From Bin5 sp965242905 (GTDB lineage Bacteria > Chloroflexota > Anaerolineae > Caldilineales > Caldilineaceae): a stretch of DNA of 64,000 bases. The stretch is taken from the NCBI GenBank assembly GCA_965242905.1, contig CBDETM010000002.1, forward strand, positions 1,364,001 through 1,428,000, in the 5' to 3' direction. The stretch's first letter is position 1. Every line of letters begins with the position of its first letter. The notes under the pieces are model-generated. The model searched no databases. It was given only the letters and a program-made list of their open reading frames with translations, and was not told the origin of the DNA. Of this stretch, positions 52,205 to 61,315 are shown piece by piece. A program made the position numbers and the translations under genes.

Positions 52205-52765
52205 TTATTGCACACGTGTAACGTAGCGACCGTCGCGAGTGTCGATGCGAACGGTGTCGCCTTCTTTGACGAACATGGGCACGTTCAGCCTAAAGCCGGT
52301 TTCCAACTCCACTTCTTTGGTCGGGGTGTTGGCGGTATCTCCGGCGACAGCCATTTCTGCCCACACAACTTCAAGATCGATCGTCGTCGGCAGGTTGACA
52401 CTGATCGGCTCACCTTCGAAGGATTCCAATTCGACGACGGTATTGTCTTTGAGGAATTGGACGATTTCTTCCAACGCGTCTTTGGCCAGAGCAACCTGTT
52501 CGAAGGTTTCGGTGTCCATGAAGTGGTAGAGATCGCCATCGGTATAGAGGTATTCGACGTCGCGTGAATCGAGACGGATGTCGTCGACGCGTGCGCCACT
52601 GTTATAGGTTTTTTCGATGGTGGCGCCAGAGCGGAGGTTGCGTACCTTGAGCCGAATGGTTGCGCCGCCGCGGGCCATTTTGATGTGCTGGAAATCGAGT
52701 ACCCGCCACAGTTGACTGTCTTCTTCGTAGATGTTGCCCCTGCGTAACTGTTGAACTTCAGCCAT
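52205..52765 (-). CDS. efp: Elongation factor P
   Basis: 186 residues with the three EF-P beta-barrel domains (SQLWRVLDFQHIKMARGGA; EKTYNSGARVDDIRLDSRDVEYLYTDGDLYHFMDTETFEQ; and the C-terminal TKEVELETGFRLNVPMFVKEGD). EF-P rescues ribosomes stalled at polyproline. The loop that carries the modified residue reads IKMARGGAT, with Arg at position 32 where E. coli has Lys34, as in EarP-rhamnosylated factors; EarP is not in this window. The gene has its own perfect promoter (52813-52841) and AGGAAA before the ATG. Confidence 0.97.
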   Translation of the reverse strand: MAEVQQLRRGNIYEEDSQLWRVLDFQHIKMARGGATIRLKVRNLRSGATIEKTYNSGARVDDIRLDSRDVEYLYTDGDLYHFMDTETFEQVALAKDALEEIVQFLKDNTVVELESFEGEPISVNLPTTIDLEVVWAEMAVAGDTANTPTKEVELETGFRLNVPMFVKEGDTVRIDTRDGRYVTRVQ

Positions 52766-52812
52766 CTCTTTTGCTTTCCTGTTTCGGTGAATTCGGTTCA
52801 GAATCGCGACGG

Positions 52813-52841
52813 ATTATAGAAGAGATAATCGCGCGTGTCAA
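52813..52841 (-). promoter_or_regulatory. Perfect sigma-70 consensus promoter of efp
   Basis: TTGACA (52836-52841) and TATAAT (52813-52818) with exactly 17 bases between, matching the consensus at all twelve positions. The start is expected near 52806, giving a leader of about 40 bases. Confidence 0.85.
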
Positions 52842-52919
52842 AACGGCAGGGGGTGTGCGGTGGCTGGAATTGTTCCGGGAGGCTTTTGCAAACGTGCGGA
52901 CAGGAGGGGGTAGGTCCGG

Positions 52920-53510
52920 CTACCCGCCGAACTGAACCAGCGCCATCCTCAGCCGATCCTCAACCTCGGTAACGTCGGCGGGGACCTGCTGGAGCGCACG
53001 CTGGGCTTCGACAACACTGTACCCCAATCCCGTAAGCGCTTCCATCACCTCTGCGTCGGCATCGAGCGCGGTTGCCAGCCCCGCCAGCTCACCTTCTGCC
53101 GGTTCGAGCTTGTCCTTGAGTTCGACGACGATCTTTTCGGCGGTCCGCTTGCCGATACCAGGCACGCGCGCGACGACGGCGGGCTCCCCATTGGCGACGG
53201 CAAGGCGCAAGGCGTCGGGCGTCAAGGTACTCAGAGCGGCGAGGGCGACCTTTGGGCCGACGCCGCTAACGCCGAGAAGCAGTTCAAAGATGGCAAGCTC
53301 GTCGGGTTCTTCGAAGCCATACAGGCTCAGATCGTTCTCCCGCACCTGGAGATAGGTATAGAGTGAAATAGTGTCTCCGGCGCGGAAGCGAGCGGAGGTC
53401 GGTTCAGGGGTGAAGACGCGGAGACCGATGCCGGCGCCTGCATTGCCGACTTCGATGATCAGAAAGTTGGCGGCTACTGCTGTAACGGTACCGCGTACCT
53501 GGCGAATCAT
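52920..53510 (-). CDS. ruvA: Holliday junction DNA helicase subunit RuvA
   Basis: 196 residues, the standard length. Starts MIRQVRGTVTAVAANFLIIEVGNAGAGI (OB fold). The helix-hairpin-helix motifs LLGVSGVGPKVALAALS (~78) and VARVPGIGKRTAEKIVVELKD (~112) bind the junction, and the C-terminal domain ends ALQQVPADVTEVEDRLRMAL. It loads RuvB for branch migration. ruvC is directly upstream with a 39-base gap; ruvB is not in the window. Confidence 0.97.
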   Translation of the reverse strand: MIRQVRGTVTAVAANFLIIEVGNAGAGIGLRVFTPEPTSARFRAGDTISLYTYLQVRENDLSLYGFEEPDELAIFELLLGVSGVGPKVALAALSTLTPDALRLAVANGEPAVVARVPGIGKRTAEKIVVELKDKLEPAEGELAGLATALDADAEVMEALTGLGYSVVEAQRALQQVPADVTEVEDRLRMALVQFGG

Positions 53511-53549
53511 GTCCTATCCTCGTTGGGAACGGGTGGTGTGCGTCGGGGT

Positions 53550-54095
53550 TTATGCGTCTGCGACGAGGGCCTGGAAGCGTCCTGTTTGCAGATGACACAG
53601 GGCGATGGCTACGCCGTCGGCGGCGTCGTCAGGATGGGGTGCTTCATCCAGGTCCAGGAGCTGACGCACCATGGCCTGCATCTGAAATTTGTCGGCGTTG
53701 CCGTAGCCTGTGAGCGCCTGCTTGATGGTTGCCGGCGTATATTCAGTCAACGGCAGGTCGGCCAGTGCGGCGGCCAGCAGGGCTGCACCGCGTGCCTGGC
53801 CGACGGTGATGGCGGTTGTCACATTGCGTCCAAAGAAGAGCTCTTCGACAGCGACCTCATGCGGCTGGAACTCACGTATCAGCTGCTGAATGTCGAGAAA
53901 GATCTCGCGCAGGCGCAGGTGCATCGGCTGTTCGGGGCCTGTACGGATCACGCCGCAGGCGAGCAGTTCATAGTCGCCGGAGCCGGTCTCGATGACGACG
54001 CCGTAGCCGGTAGAGGCGGTGCCTGGGTCGATTCCGAGGACGCACCACTCGCGGTCGGGTTCCGCTGCAAGAGAGCTAACGCTGTGCGCTGTCAT
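53550..54095 (-). CDS. ruvC: Holliday junction resolvase RuvC
   Basis: 181 residues from the ATG at 54095. The four RuvC acidic positions are visible: CVLGIDPGTAS (Asp, ~22), VAVEELFFGRN (Glu), and the Asp pair in HPDDAADGVAIALCH (~158). It cleaves Holliday junctions symmetrically. The ribosome-binding site is weak; the longer frame upstream (24 residues) is unsupported. It lies between yebC and ruvA, an order common in bacteria. Confidence 0.95.
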   Translation of the reverse strand: MTAHSVSSLAAEPDREWCVLGIDPGTASTGYGVVIETGSGDYELLACGVIRTGPEQPMHLRLREIFLDIQQLIREFQPHEVAVEELFFGRNVTTAITVGQARGAALLAAALADLPLTEYTPATIKQALTGYGNADKFQMQAMVRQLLDLDEAPHPDDAADGVAIALCHLQTGRFQALVADA

Positions 54096-54169
54096 TTGCG
54101 GGCTGCCATACCAATTCAAGACGGGCGATACGGAAGGTGCGGGGGAGGCGCCAGCCGGGCCTTTCAAAG

Positions 54170-54940
54170 TTATGCGACTTGCGCTACCAGCTCGTCGGTC
54201 AGTTCCAGGTTGTGGTGAACTTTATTGACATCGTCAAGTTCTTCGAGCGATTCGAGGAGTTGCAGGACGGTGAGCCCGGCGCGCGTATCAAGGGAAAGCG
54301 TCTGATTGGGCTGCATGATCAGCTCCGAGGCATCGGGTTGAAGGCCGGCAGCACGCAGCGTTTTGTCTACCTCGGCCAGATCGGTCCTTTCGGTGTAGAT
54401 TTCGACGGCATCATCGCTCACTTCGACGTCTTCGGCCCCGGCATCGAGGGCCTCCATGAAGATTTCCTCGGCGTCCAGTTCGGTGGGGTTGCCGTCGCCG
54501 TCCAGGAGGTGAATGGCGACATAGCCTTTGGTGGTGAACTGCCAGGCCACGGAGCCAGGCTCGCTGAGGTTGCCATTTGCACGCGTGAAACAGCGGCGCA
54601 CCTGGGCGATTGTGCGGTTGCGGTTGTCAGTCAGGCATTCGAGGAGGACGGCGACGCCGTGCGGGGCATAGCCTTCGTAAAGGATTTCTTCGATATCGGC
54701 GGCGTCTTTGTCGAGGCCGGCACCGCGCCGGATGGCCGACTCGATGCGGTCCTTGGGCATATTTTCGGCGCGCGCTTTTTCAATGGCCAGCCGCAGGCGC
54801 ACGTTGGCGTCACTGTCGGGGCCGCCCTCACGGGCAGAAACCTGGATCTCGCGGGCCAACTTGGTAAAGAGTTTGCCTCGGGCGCTGTCATTGGCGCCTT
54901 TTTTTCGTTTGATGGTAGACCATTTGGAATGACCAGACAT
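54170..54940 (-). CDS. yebC: YebC/PmpR (TACO1) family protein
   Basis: 256 residues. The family start MSGHSKWSTIKRKKGANDSARGK is unmistakable, followed by GGPDSDANVRLRLAIEKARAENMP (~40) and YEGYAPHGVAVLLECLTDNRNRT (~90). These proteins help ribosomes pass difficult nascent chains and have also been called transcription regulators. Placed between pyrG and ruvC, 75 bases ahead of ruvC. Length is normal. Confidence 0.97.
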   Translation of the reverse strand: MSGHSKWSTIKRKKGANDSARGKLFTKLAREIQVSAREGGPDSDANVRLRLAIEKARAENMPKDRIESAIRRGAGLDKDAADIEEILYEGYAPHGVAVLLECLTDNRNRTIAQVRRCFTRANGNLSEPGSVAWQFTTKGYVAIHLLDGDGNPTELDAEEIFMEALDAGAEDVEVSDDAVEIYTERTDLAEVDKTLRAAGLQPDASELIMQPNQTLSLDTRAGLTVLQLLESLEELDDVNKVHHNLELTDELVAQVA

Positions 54941-55059
54941 TTTTGCTCCTATTCTGATCTAATTCGCATTTGCATGGAGGACAGACCTCTCAGCGTTGAA
55001 ATTGAAAGGAGGGCGGAACCACTTTCCTTGTGAGCAGGCCGATCCCAGGGTCCCCGGCT

Positions 55060-56766
55060 TCAGACGGCCCCATTATTCACAACTGGGAATGGCGGCTGCA
55101 GGCCATTGGCGCTCTGCAGAGATTGTTCGGCTTCGTCGCTGTGCGGAGTACGGCGCTGGATGGCGGCGCGGATGAAAGCGCTGAAGAGTGGGTGCGGGCT
55201 CGTGGGGCGGCTCTTGAATTCCGGGTGGAACTGCGTGCCCAACATAAAAGGGTGGTCGGCAAGTTCAACGATTTCGACCAGCCGGCCATCGGGTGAGCGG
55301 CCGCTGAGTACCAAGCCGCGGGACTCCAGCTGGTCGCGATAGGCGTTGTTGAACTCAAAGCGATGGCGATGGCGCTCGTTGATCCGTTCGGGGTGGCCGG
55401 CGAGGGCATAGGCGACCCCTGCCTTCGATTCGGGCAGTAGCTCGCAGGGATAGATACCGAGCCGCATTGTTCCGCCCATATCGGCGATGTCGCGCTGCTC
55501 CGGCATCAGGTCGATTACGGGCATCTCGGTGCTGATGTTGAACTCGGTACTGTTGGGCTCTTCGCTCTCCAGGGCGGCGCGGGCGAACTCGATGCAAAGC
55601 ACCTGCATGCCGAGACACAGACCCAGGTATGGTACGTCGCGGGTGCGGGCGAAGCGGGCTGCGACGATTTTGCCCTCTATGCCGCGGTAGCCGAACCCGC
55701 CAGGCACGACGATGCCGTCGAGGCCGTCGAGCCGGTCCAAATCGCGTCCCTTTTCGAGGGACTCGGAACTGATCCATTCGATGTCCAGTTCGTAGCCTTC
55801 GGCCAAGGCGGCATGGATGAGCGCCTCTTTAACACTCAGGTAGGCGTCTTCCAGCTCGACATATTTGCCGACAATGCCGACGTTGATTCGCTCTTTGGGG
55901 CGTGACAGTTCGGTAACGATACGCCGCCATGCGCTGAGGCCGTTTCTGGGTCCTTCGGCAGCGTTCAGTGCCAGCCGATCGACCAGGAGCTCGTCCAGGC
56001 CGGCTTCCTGAAGACTGAGGGGAACCTTATAGATTGTGTCCACGGTGACCATAGGGATGACGGCGTTCTGGTCGACATCGCAGAAGAGAGCGATTTTTTC
56101 CTGGGCGTCATCATCGACAGGGTGGTCTGAGCGTACGATGATGACGTCGGGCTGAATACCGATGTCGCGCAGCTCGCGTACGCTGTGTTGCGTTGGCTTG
56201 GTTTTGAGCTCTTTGCTGGCGGCGAGGAAGGGCAGCCAGGTGAGGTGGATATAGAGCGCGTTTTCGGAGCCGACATCTTTGCGCATTTGACGAATTGCTT
56301 CGAGGAAGGGAAGGCCTTCGATATCGCCGACAGTGCCGCCGATCTCGACAAGGACGACGTCGGCCTCGCTGAGGCGGGCCATCTGTCCGATATGGCGTTT
56401 GATTTCGTTGGTGACGTGCGGGATCACCTGAATCGTGCCGCCAAGATAGTCTCCCCGCCTCTCCTTGGTTATGACATCGTTATAGATCTGGCCGCTTGTC
56501 ACATTACTGAGCTTGTTGAGATTCTCGTCAATGAATCGCTCGTAGTGACCCAGGTCCAGATCTGTTTCGGCGCCGTCTTCGGTTACGAATACTTCGCCGT
56601 GCTGATAGGGCGACATGGTGCCCGGATCGACATTGAGGTAGGGATCGAGCTTCATGGCGGCAACGCGAATACCCCAGGTCTTGAGCAGAAGGCCGATGGA
56701 GGCGACCGTTACGCCTTTACCGAGACCGGATACTACCCCGCCAGTAACAAAGATATATTTGGTCAT
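55060..56766 (-). CDS. pyrG: CTP synthase
   Basis: 568 residues. The amidoligase domain starts TKYIFVTGGVVSGLGKGVTV (P-loop) and continues with LDPYLNVDPGTMSPYQHGEVFVT. The glutaminase domain has GIVVPGGFGYRGIEGK, the nucleophile Cys in YLGLCLGMQV (~394) and the catalytic pair in FHPEF (~530). It converts UTP to CTP with glutamine. AGGGG precedes the ATG. Slightly longer than E. coli PyrG because of a short C-terminal extension. Confidence 0.98.
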   Translation of the reverse strand: MTKYIFVTGGVVSGLGKGVTVASIGLLLKTWGIRVAAMKLDPYLNVDPGTMSPYQHGEVFVTEDGAETDLDLGHYERFIDENLNKLSNVTSGQIYNDVITKERRGDYLGGTIQVIPHVTNEIKRHIGQMARLSEADVVLVEIGGTVGDIEGLPFLEAIRQMRKDVGSENALYIHLTWLPFLAASKELKTKPTQHSVRELRDIGIQPDVIIVRSDHPVDDDAQEKIALFCDVDQNAVIPMVTVDTIYKVPLSLQEAGLDELLVDRLALNAAEGPRNGLSAWRRIVTELSRPKERINVGIVGKYVELEDAYLSVKEALIHAALAEGYELDIEWISSESLEKGRDLDRLDGLDGIVVPGGFGYRGIEGKIVAARFARTRDVPYLGLCLGMQVLCIEFARAALESEEPNSTEFNISTEMPVIDLMPEQRDIADMGGTMRLGIYPCELLPESKAGVAYALAGHPERINERHRHRFEFNNAYRDQLESRGLVLSGRSPDGRLVEIVELADHPFMLGTQFHPEFKSRPTSPHPLFSAFIRAAIQRRTPHSDEAEQSLQSANGLQPPFPVVNNGAV

Positions 56767-56994
56767 CTTCAGTTTCCCCTCATAGGGAGGCTTCCCTTAT
56801 TTGCCTGATTGGTCGAAACTGCGGTTATTCAGGCAGTTCACAGGAATGTGACGACGACAAGCGAGCAGTGGTTCCACCGTTGGGAAAGTCAACTGGCCCG
56901 ACATGAAAAAATTGATCGGGTCTCCTCCGTTCCACGTCGCCGCGACCCCCCGGTACACGCCGCACTATGACTGCGAAACGGGAGTGAACTAAAC

Positions 56995-57029
56995 AACAAA
57001 AAGGGGTACGGGGCTACTCTCCCGTACCC
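56995..57029 (-). terminator. Rho-independent terminator ending the candidate RNA
   Basis: On the minus strand the stem GGGTACGGG / CCCGTACCC (57004-57012 with 57021-57029) is followed by C then T5 and T-rich sequence (56995-57002). No protein gene ends close by on this strand; the nearest is acpS 230 bases upstream. Confidence 0.75.
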
Positions 57030-57162
57030 ACACCTTTACGCTCTGCCCTCGACAGGTGTTCCAGGACGGAGTCGTGAACTATGTGGGATGACGGCGTCGG
57101 GAACGTTCATCACTGGCTCTCTGATTCGGCGCCGAGCCGGCGCGGAACCTGTTTACCAGCCC
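56996..57162 (-). ncRNA. Candidate structured non-coding RNA, ~167 nt (6S-like size)
   Basis: A good promoter (TTGACT - 17 bases - TAAGAT, 57169-57197) and a strong terminator (56995-57029) delimit a ~167-base transcript with no protein frame. Within it, ACAGGT-TCC near the 5' end can pair with GGA-ACACCTGT near position 57050 (nine pairs, two-base bulge), enclosing a GCGCCG-gct-CGGCGC hairpin and a further imperfect stem with GTTCACGAC. Length and the long closed-stem layout recall 6S RNA, but I cannot match a consensus, so the class is open. Confidence 0.45.
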
Positions 57163-57168
57163 GCGATT

Positions 57169-57197
57169 ATCTTATCACGGGGGCATCGCGGAGTCAA
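57169..57197 (-). promoter_or_regulatory. Promoter of the candidate non-coding RNA
   Basis: Minus-strand -35 TTGACT (57192-57197) and -10 TAAGAT (57169-57174) separated by 17 bases. The predicted start near 57162 is about 100 bases downstream of the acpS stop and points at no protein gene before the terminator. Confidence 0.6.
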
Positions 57198-57258
57198 AGG
57201 AAATCAGAAGGCGAAGGCGCCCAGGACGTCACCGAAAACGGGAACAGACGCGAGAATT

Positions 57259-57675
57259 TCAGCGAGATGCAGGGGCTTGTGCCTGATCGCCCATAGCAAC
57301 AACAAAGGCGATGGCCCGTTCGTCGTCGTGGCTCAGGCTGATGGACCACTGGCTCAGACCGAGGGACTCGGCACGGCGTGCGGCCTCGCCATGGAGTTGG
57401 ACGGAGGGCGCGCCGCGTGCGTCGGATACAACTTCCAGATCGATCCAGCGGATGCCGTCTCGCCAGGCACCAGTTCCGAGGGCCTTGGCGATCGCCTCTT
57501 TGGCAGCAAAACGGGCGGCGAGGGATTCAACGCGACCGCGGCAGTGGCGCAGCTCTGTCCCGGTGTAGAGGCGGCCCAGGAACCGCTTGCGCGCGGGTGC
57601 GGTGCTGTCATAACGCGAGATAGCCCGGTGAATGCGTTCGATCTGTACGATATCGACACCTGTGCGCAGGATCAT
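57259..57675 (-). CDS. acpS: Holo-[acyl-carrier-protein] synthase
   Basis: 138 residues. AcpS motifs: ILRTGVDIVQIERIHRAI (Asp, ~8) and LAARFAAKEAIAKALGTG (Glu, ~61), with the C-terminal SISLSHDDERAIAFVVA. It transfers phosphopantetheine from CoA to ACP. It follows the glycosyltransferase gene by 99 bases on the same strand. Length is normal for the family. Confidence 0.95.
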   Translation of the reverse strand: MILRTGVDIVQIERIHRAISRYDSTAPARKRFLGRLYTGTELRHCRGRVESLAARFAAKEAIAKALGTGAWRDGIRWIDLEVVSDARGAPSVQLHGEAARRAESLGLSQWSISLSHDDERAIAFVVAMGDQAQAPASR

Positions 57676-57774
57676 ATTTTAACCGGTGTGACTGCTGCTA
57701 AATTCGGGTTGCATCACGTTGTAATTCTTCCAGGCCTTCGCTTTGCGGCGTGCGCTGGGACCAGTTGGCGACTG

Positions 57775-58860
57775 TTACGTGTCGCGGGGATCATCGGGAT
57801 CGCTGAAGCCATACACTTTGGAGACGACATAGAGCGGGCGGGCCTTGACGTCGTCGTATATGCGGGCGAGGTACTCGCCGATGATTCCCAGGAAAATGAG
57901 TTGAATCCCCCCCAGGAAGAGGACGGCAACCAGGGTGGAGGCCTGACCGAAGAAGGCGTTGTTGCCGGAGAGACGCAGGGCGGTTGTGACGATGATTCCG
58001 AGCAGGCTTACAAAGGCGAGGAAGAAGCCAAAGTAGGTGCTGAGCCGGAGAGGAATGTAGCTAAAACTCGTGATTGCGTCGAGTGTCAGGCGGAGCATTT
58101 TGCTCAAGGGGTACTTGGTATCGCCGGCGAAGCGCTCGGCGCGCTGGTATTCGATGCCGGTCTGGAGGAAGCCGACCCAGCTGCTGAGGCCGCGCATGAA
58201 GCGATGCTTCTCGCGTAGACGGCGCATAGTGAGGAGGACCTGGCGGTCGATCAGGCGGAAGTCGCCGGTGTTCACGGGGATCTCGACATCGGTAATGCGG
58301 CGAAGGAGCCGGTAGAAGGCGCTGGCCGTCCAGAGTTTGAAGCGGGATTCGCCGCGCCTGTGTGCGCGCACGGCGTAGACGACCTCATAGCCTTGGCGCC
58401 ATTTTTGGAACATGTCACCGATCAGCTCGGGTGGATCCTGCAGGTCGGCGTCTATGATGGCGATGGCGTCCCCGAGGGCGTAGTCCATGCCGGCGGTAAT
58501 GGCGATCTGGTGGCCGAAGTTGCGAGAGAAGTTGATGATTTTAACGCGAGCGTCCTGTTCACGGAGTGTGAGAAGCAAAGAAAGAGAGTCGTCGCGGCTG
58601 CCGTCATTGACGCAAACCAGTTCCCACGGTTGACCGATGCCGTCCAGGACGGCGACCATGCGCCGGTACAGCTCGGGAATCACCTCCTCCTCGTTGAAGA
58701 TGGGCACGATGACGGAGATGACCGGGTGCTGGCCGGGATCCTGGGAAGCCGCACAGTCTTGGTTCGATGCCTGATCTGGTGTCGGGTCGTTCGAGGGGCT
58801 GGGCGCGTTGGGGGACCGTTGAGCTGTTTCGGGCGGCACGGTCTCAGTTTGATGGTTCAT
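57775..58860 (-). CDS. Family 2 glycosyltransferase, membrane-anchored (polyprenyl-phosphate sugar transferase type)
   Basis: 361 residues from the ATG at 58860 (AGAAGG 7 bases upstream; the longer frame is not supported). The first ~45 residues are a low-complexity Pro/Ser/Gln tail. Then the GT2 domain: SVIVPIFNEEEVIPELY, VNDGSRDDS and the DxD-type IIDADLQDPPELIG. Two C-terminal membrane helices (YFGFFLAFVSLLGIIVTTAL and VAVLFLGGIQLIFLGIIGEY) mark the DPM1/GtrB-like subgroup that loads a sugar on a lipid carrier. A promoter is at 59000-59028. Confidence 0.92.
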   Translation of the reverse strand: MNHQTETVPPETAQRSPNAPSPSNDPTPDQASNQDCAASQDPGQHPVISVIVPIFNEEEVIPELYRRMVAVLDGIGQPWELVCVNDGSRDDSLSLLLTLREQDARVKIINFSRNFGHQIAITAGMDYALGDAIAIIDADLQDPPELIGDMFQKWRQGYEVVYAVRAHRRGESRFKLWTASAFYRLLRRITDVEIPVNTGDFRLIDRQVLLTMRRLREKHRFMRGLSSWVGFLQTGIEYQRAERFAGDTKYPLSKMLRLTLDAITSFSYIPLRLSTYFGFFLAFVSLLGIIVTTALRLSGNNAFFGQASTLVAVLFLGGIQLIFLGIIGEYLARIYDDVKARPLYVVSKVYGFSDPDDPRDT

Positions 58861-59411
58861 GTAGAAGCCTTCTGCACTCAACTTCTCACCGTTGCGTTGC
58901 GCTATTCGAAGGTGTCCTGCGGACCAGCCGCTGAAGTGGCATTTTCGCCCCAGGCCGGCCCAGTTTTGCATCGGGATTCAGGTGAAGTTGCTTGCCTCAA
59001 TCGTACTGAATTCCAAGAGGTTGGTCAAACGAAGGGCCGAGGCGGGGCAGTCAAGAACGGGGACAGGGTCAAGTAAATTCGCGGACCAGTAGACCAGGTT
59101 GCACAGTTGGTCGGGCCGGATGTTCTCGGAACCGGACTTCGCTCACGGGGAGCAGGCAGGGACCGAGGCAGGGTGTGTTAAATGGAACCGGTAGTTCCGA
59201 GATTTGGATGGGCCAGGAATTGCGTGTGCTGTCATGTGCGTGAAGTGCGGAACCGGTTATGGTTGCGTGTTCGGTCAAGATCGGATACGCTTTCTTTGGC
59301 AAGCCAGTTCGAGATCTGAGGTCAAACAATCTGTGGGAGAGATGAAGGTCCTGCGGGGGCCTATCCTCTTGCCTCTACTTCCTTTCTTCTAAACGAAACG
59401 GAGTGCGTTTC
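58861..59411. other. Divergent intergenic region
   Basis: 550 bases between the divergently transcribed glycosyltransferase and dehydrogenase genes. Apart from the promoter at 59000-59028, I see no gene, repeat or RNA. Confidence 0.4.
59000..59028 (-). promoter_or_regulatory. Promoter of the glycosyltransferase-acpS pair
   Basis: -35 TTGACC (59023-59028) and -10 TACGAT (59000-59005) at 17-base spacing; predicted leader about 130 bases. Confidence 0.45.
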
Positions 59412-60446
59412 ATGCCAGTATTGCAGCCATTACCCCTGGCGGATTACGCCAGTCGCATCTTTCAGGCCGCGGATACGCCAAAGTTTACAGCGGACCTTGT
59501 AGGCCAGTCGCTGGTCTCGGCCAATCTGGCCGGTCACGACTCGCACGGGGTCATTCGTATCCCGCAGTATCTGCGACAGATTGACGAGGACGAGATACGT
59601 CCCCAAGCCAGACCGGAGATCGAGCGCGAAACACCGGTCATGGTGCTGTACAACGGTCATCGCTGCTTCGGGCAGTTGGGGGCCAAGGTGGCAATCGAGG
59701 ACGGGATTGGCAAGGCGAGGGGGAACGCGGTGTCGGTGGTGGGGTTAAAGCACTCGGGGCACGTGGGGCGCCTGGGCGAGTGGGTGGGACTTGCGGCCGA
59801 GGAGGGGTTGATTGCGCTGGCGTATGCCAACGGTGGTCGTTCAGGCGGCCTTGTGGCGCCATTTGGCGGCGCGGAGCGGCGGATGGGCACGAATCCGATA
59901 GCGGTGGCGATACCTCTGAAGGACCGGCCGGCGATGCTGCTGGATTTCGCCACGAGCGCGGTGGCGGAGGGCAAGGTGCGAGTGGCGTTCAACAGCGGCA
60001 AAGAGATCCCGGAAGGATGGGCCCTGGACAAGAACGGCGCGCCCACCAAGAATCCGGGCGACGTGTACGAAGGCGGGATGCTGCTTCCGGCGGCCGGGCA
60101 CAAGGGATTCGGGCTGGCCCTTCTGACGGATTATTTGGGTGGGATATTGACTGGGGCCGGCGGGCCGGGCATACCGGGCTCGATCCTGGGCAACGGCGTC
60201 CTGTTCATCCTTTTGAACATCGACTTTTTCCGTCCGTTGGACGAGTTCTTTGCCGATGGGGAACAGATCGCCGGTCGGATTAAGGCCACGAAGCCGGCAC
60301 CCGGATTCGATGAGGTCCTGATGCCGGGCGAACCGGAGGCACGTTCGGCTGCGAGCCGCCAAAGGGATGGGATTCCCCTGGACGATACGACCTGGTCACA
60401 GATCGTCGAAGTCGCCGAGAAGCTAAGTGTTGATCCGATCGTTTGA
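59412..60446 (+). CDS. Malate/L-lactate dehydrogenase family (LDH2/MDH2-type) oxidoreductase
   Basis: 344 residues from the ATG at 59412 (GGAG 8 bases upstream). Family landmarks: NLAGHDSHGVIRIPQYL (~43), catalytic-region GLKHSGHVGRLGEW (~114), RMGTNPIAVAIP (~157), LDFATSAVAEGKVRVA and GHKGFGLALLTDYLGGILTG (~229). It oxidises a 2-hydroxy acid such as malate, lactate, ureidoglycolate or a sugar acid with NAD(P). A TIM-barrel isomerase-like gene follows 20 bases later. Confidence 0.9.
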   Translation: MPVLQPLPLADYASRIFQAADTPKFTADLVGQSLVSANLAGHDSHGVIRIPQYLRQIDEDEIRPQARPEIERETPVMVLYNGHRCFGQLGAKVAIEDGIGKARGNAVSVVGLKHSGHVGRLGEWVGLAAEEGLIALAYANGGRSGGLVAPFGGAERRMGTNPIAVAIPLKDRPAMLLDFATSAVAEGKVRVAFNSGKEIPEGWALDKNGAPTKNPGDVYEGGMLLPAAGHKGFGLALLTDYLGGILTGAGGPGIPGSILGNGVLFILLNIDFFRPLDEFFADGEQIAGRIKATKPAPGFDEVLMPGEPEARSAASRQRDGIPLDDTTWSQIVEVAEKLSVDPIV

Positions 60447-60466
60447 TAGTTAACCGGAGAACAGGT

Positions 60467-61315
60467 ATGTCACGAATTTCCACTTCATCCTGGAGCCTGC
60501 ACAGGGCTTTGGGGTCTCCGCCTCTTTTTGGGCCGGGCGATGCCGGGCCGCAGCAGACGTCGAACGGTGTAATCAGCCTGTTGGAGCTGCCAACGGCGCT
60601 GGCGCAGGCCAACATCAACACGCTGGAGATCGTGCACTTTCACTTTCCCACGATGGACAGTGCCTACTTAGACGAACTGAAGGCGGCAGTCGAGGAGGCC
60701 GGAGTTGAACTGTTCAGCGTTTTGATCGACTCCGGCGACATCGCGCACGCCGACAGGACAGTGCGGGCCGGTGAGATGGAATGGATCCGGTCGTGGCTGG
60801 ATTTGACCGCCGGTTGCGGCGCAAGCCATGCACGCGTTGTGGGGGGATGTCAGCCGGTGGAGCGTAATCACGCGCCGCTGTTGGACCACCCGGTGCTGCA
60901 GCGGAGTGCGCAAGGTCTGCGTGAGCTAGCCGACTACGGCTCTTCGATCGGTGTGCAGGTGATCACCGAAAATTTCCGCGAGACGACGGACCGGGCGGAC
61001 CAGGTGCTGGCGATCCTTGAATTGTGCGAGGGTCGGGTCGGGTTGTGCGCGGATTTTGGAAATTACAGAGGCGATAACCGGTACGAGGAGCTGGCAGCTA
61101 TCTTTCCAAAGGCCGATTCGGCACACGTGAAGGCGATATACGACGACAAGGGTCAGCCGGATGAGGATGAGTTTCGCCATTCGCTGGGATTGTTGTCGGA
61201 GGCGGGGTTTGACGGTCCGATGTCGCTGATCTTCGATACGCCGCTGCATGGGAACAGCACTGAATGGGACAATCTGGCGCAACTGAGGACGGTTGCCGCG
61301 TCTTATTGCGCCTGA
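60467..61315 (+). CDS. Sugar-phosphate isomerase/epimerase-like TIM-barrel protein
   Basis: 282 residues from the ATG at 60467 (GGAGAACAGG upstream). Barrel strands with candidate metal ligands: INTLEIVHFHFP (~54), VELFSVLIDSGD (~82), GVQVITENFRE (~163), VGLCADFGNYRGDNRYEEL (~190) and SAHVKAIYDDKG (~217). The D/E/H arrangement resembles xylose-isomerase-like epimerases. It is coupled to the dehydrogenase gene, so both probably process one sugar acid or polyol. Confidence 0.85.
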   Translation: MSRISTSSWSLHRALGSPPLFGPGDAGPQQTSNGVISLLELPTALAQANINTLEIVHFHFPTMDSAYLDELKAAVEEAGVELFSVLIDSGDIAHADRTVRAGEMEWIRSWLDLTAGCGASHARVVGGCQPVERNHAPLLDHPVLQRSAQGLRELADYGSSIGVQVITENFRETTDRADQVLAILELCEGRVGLCADFGNYRGDNRYEELAAIFPKADSAHVKAIYDDKGQPDEDEFRHSLGLLSEAGFDGPMSLIFDTPLHGNSTEWDNLAQLRTVAASYCA

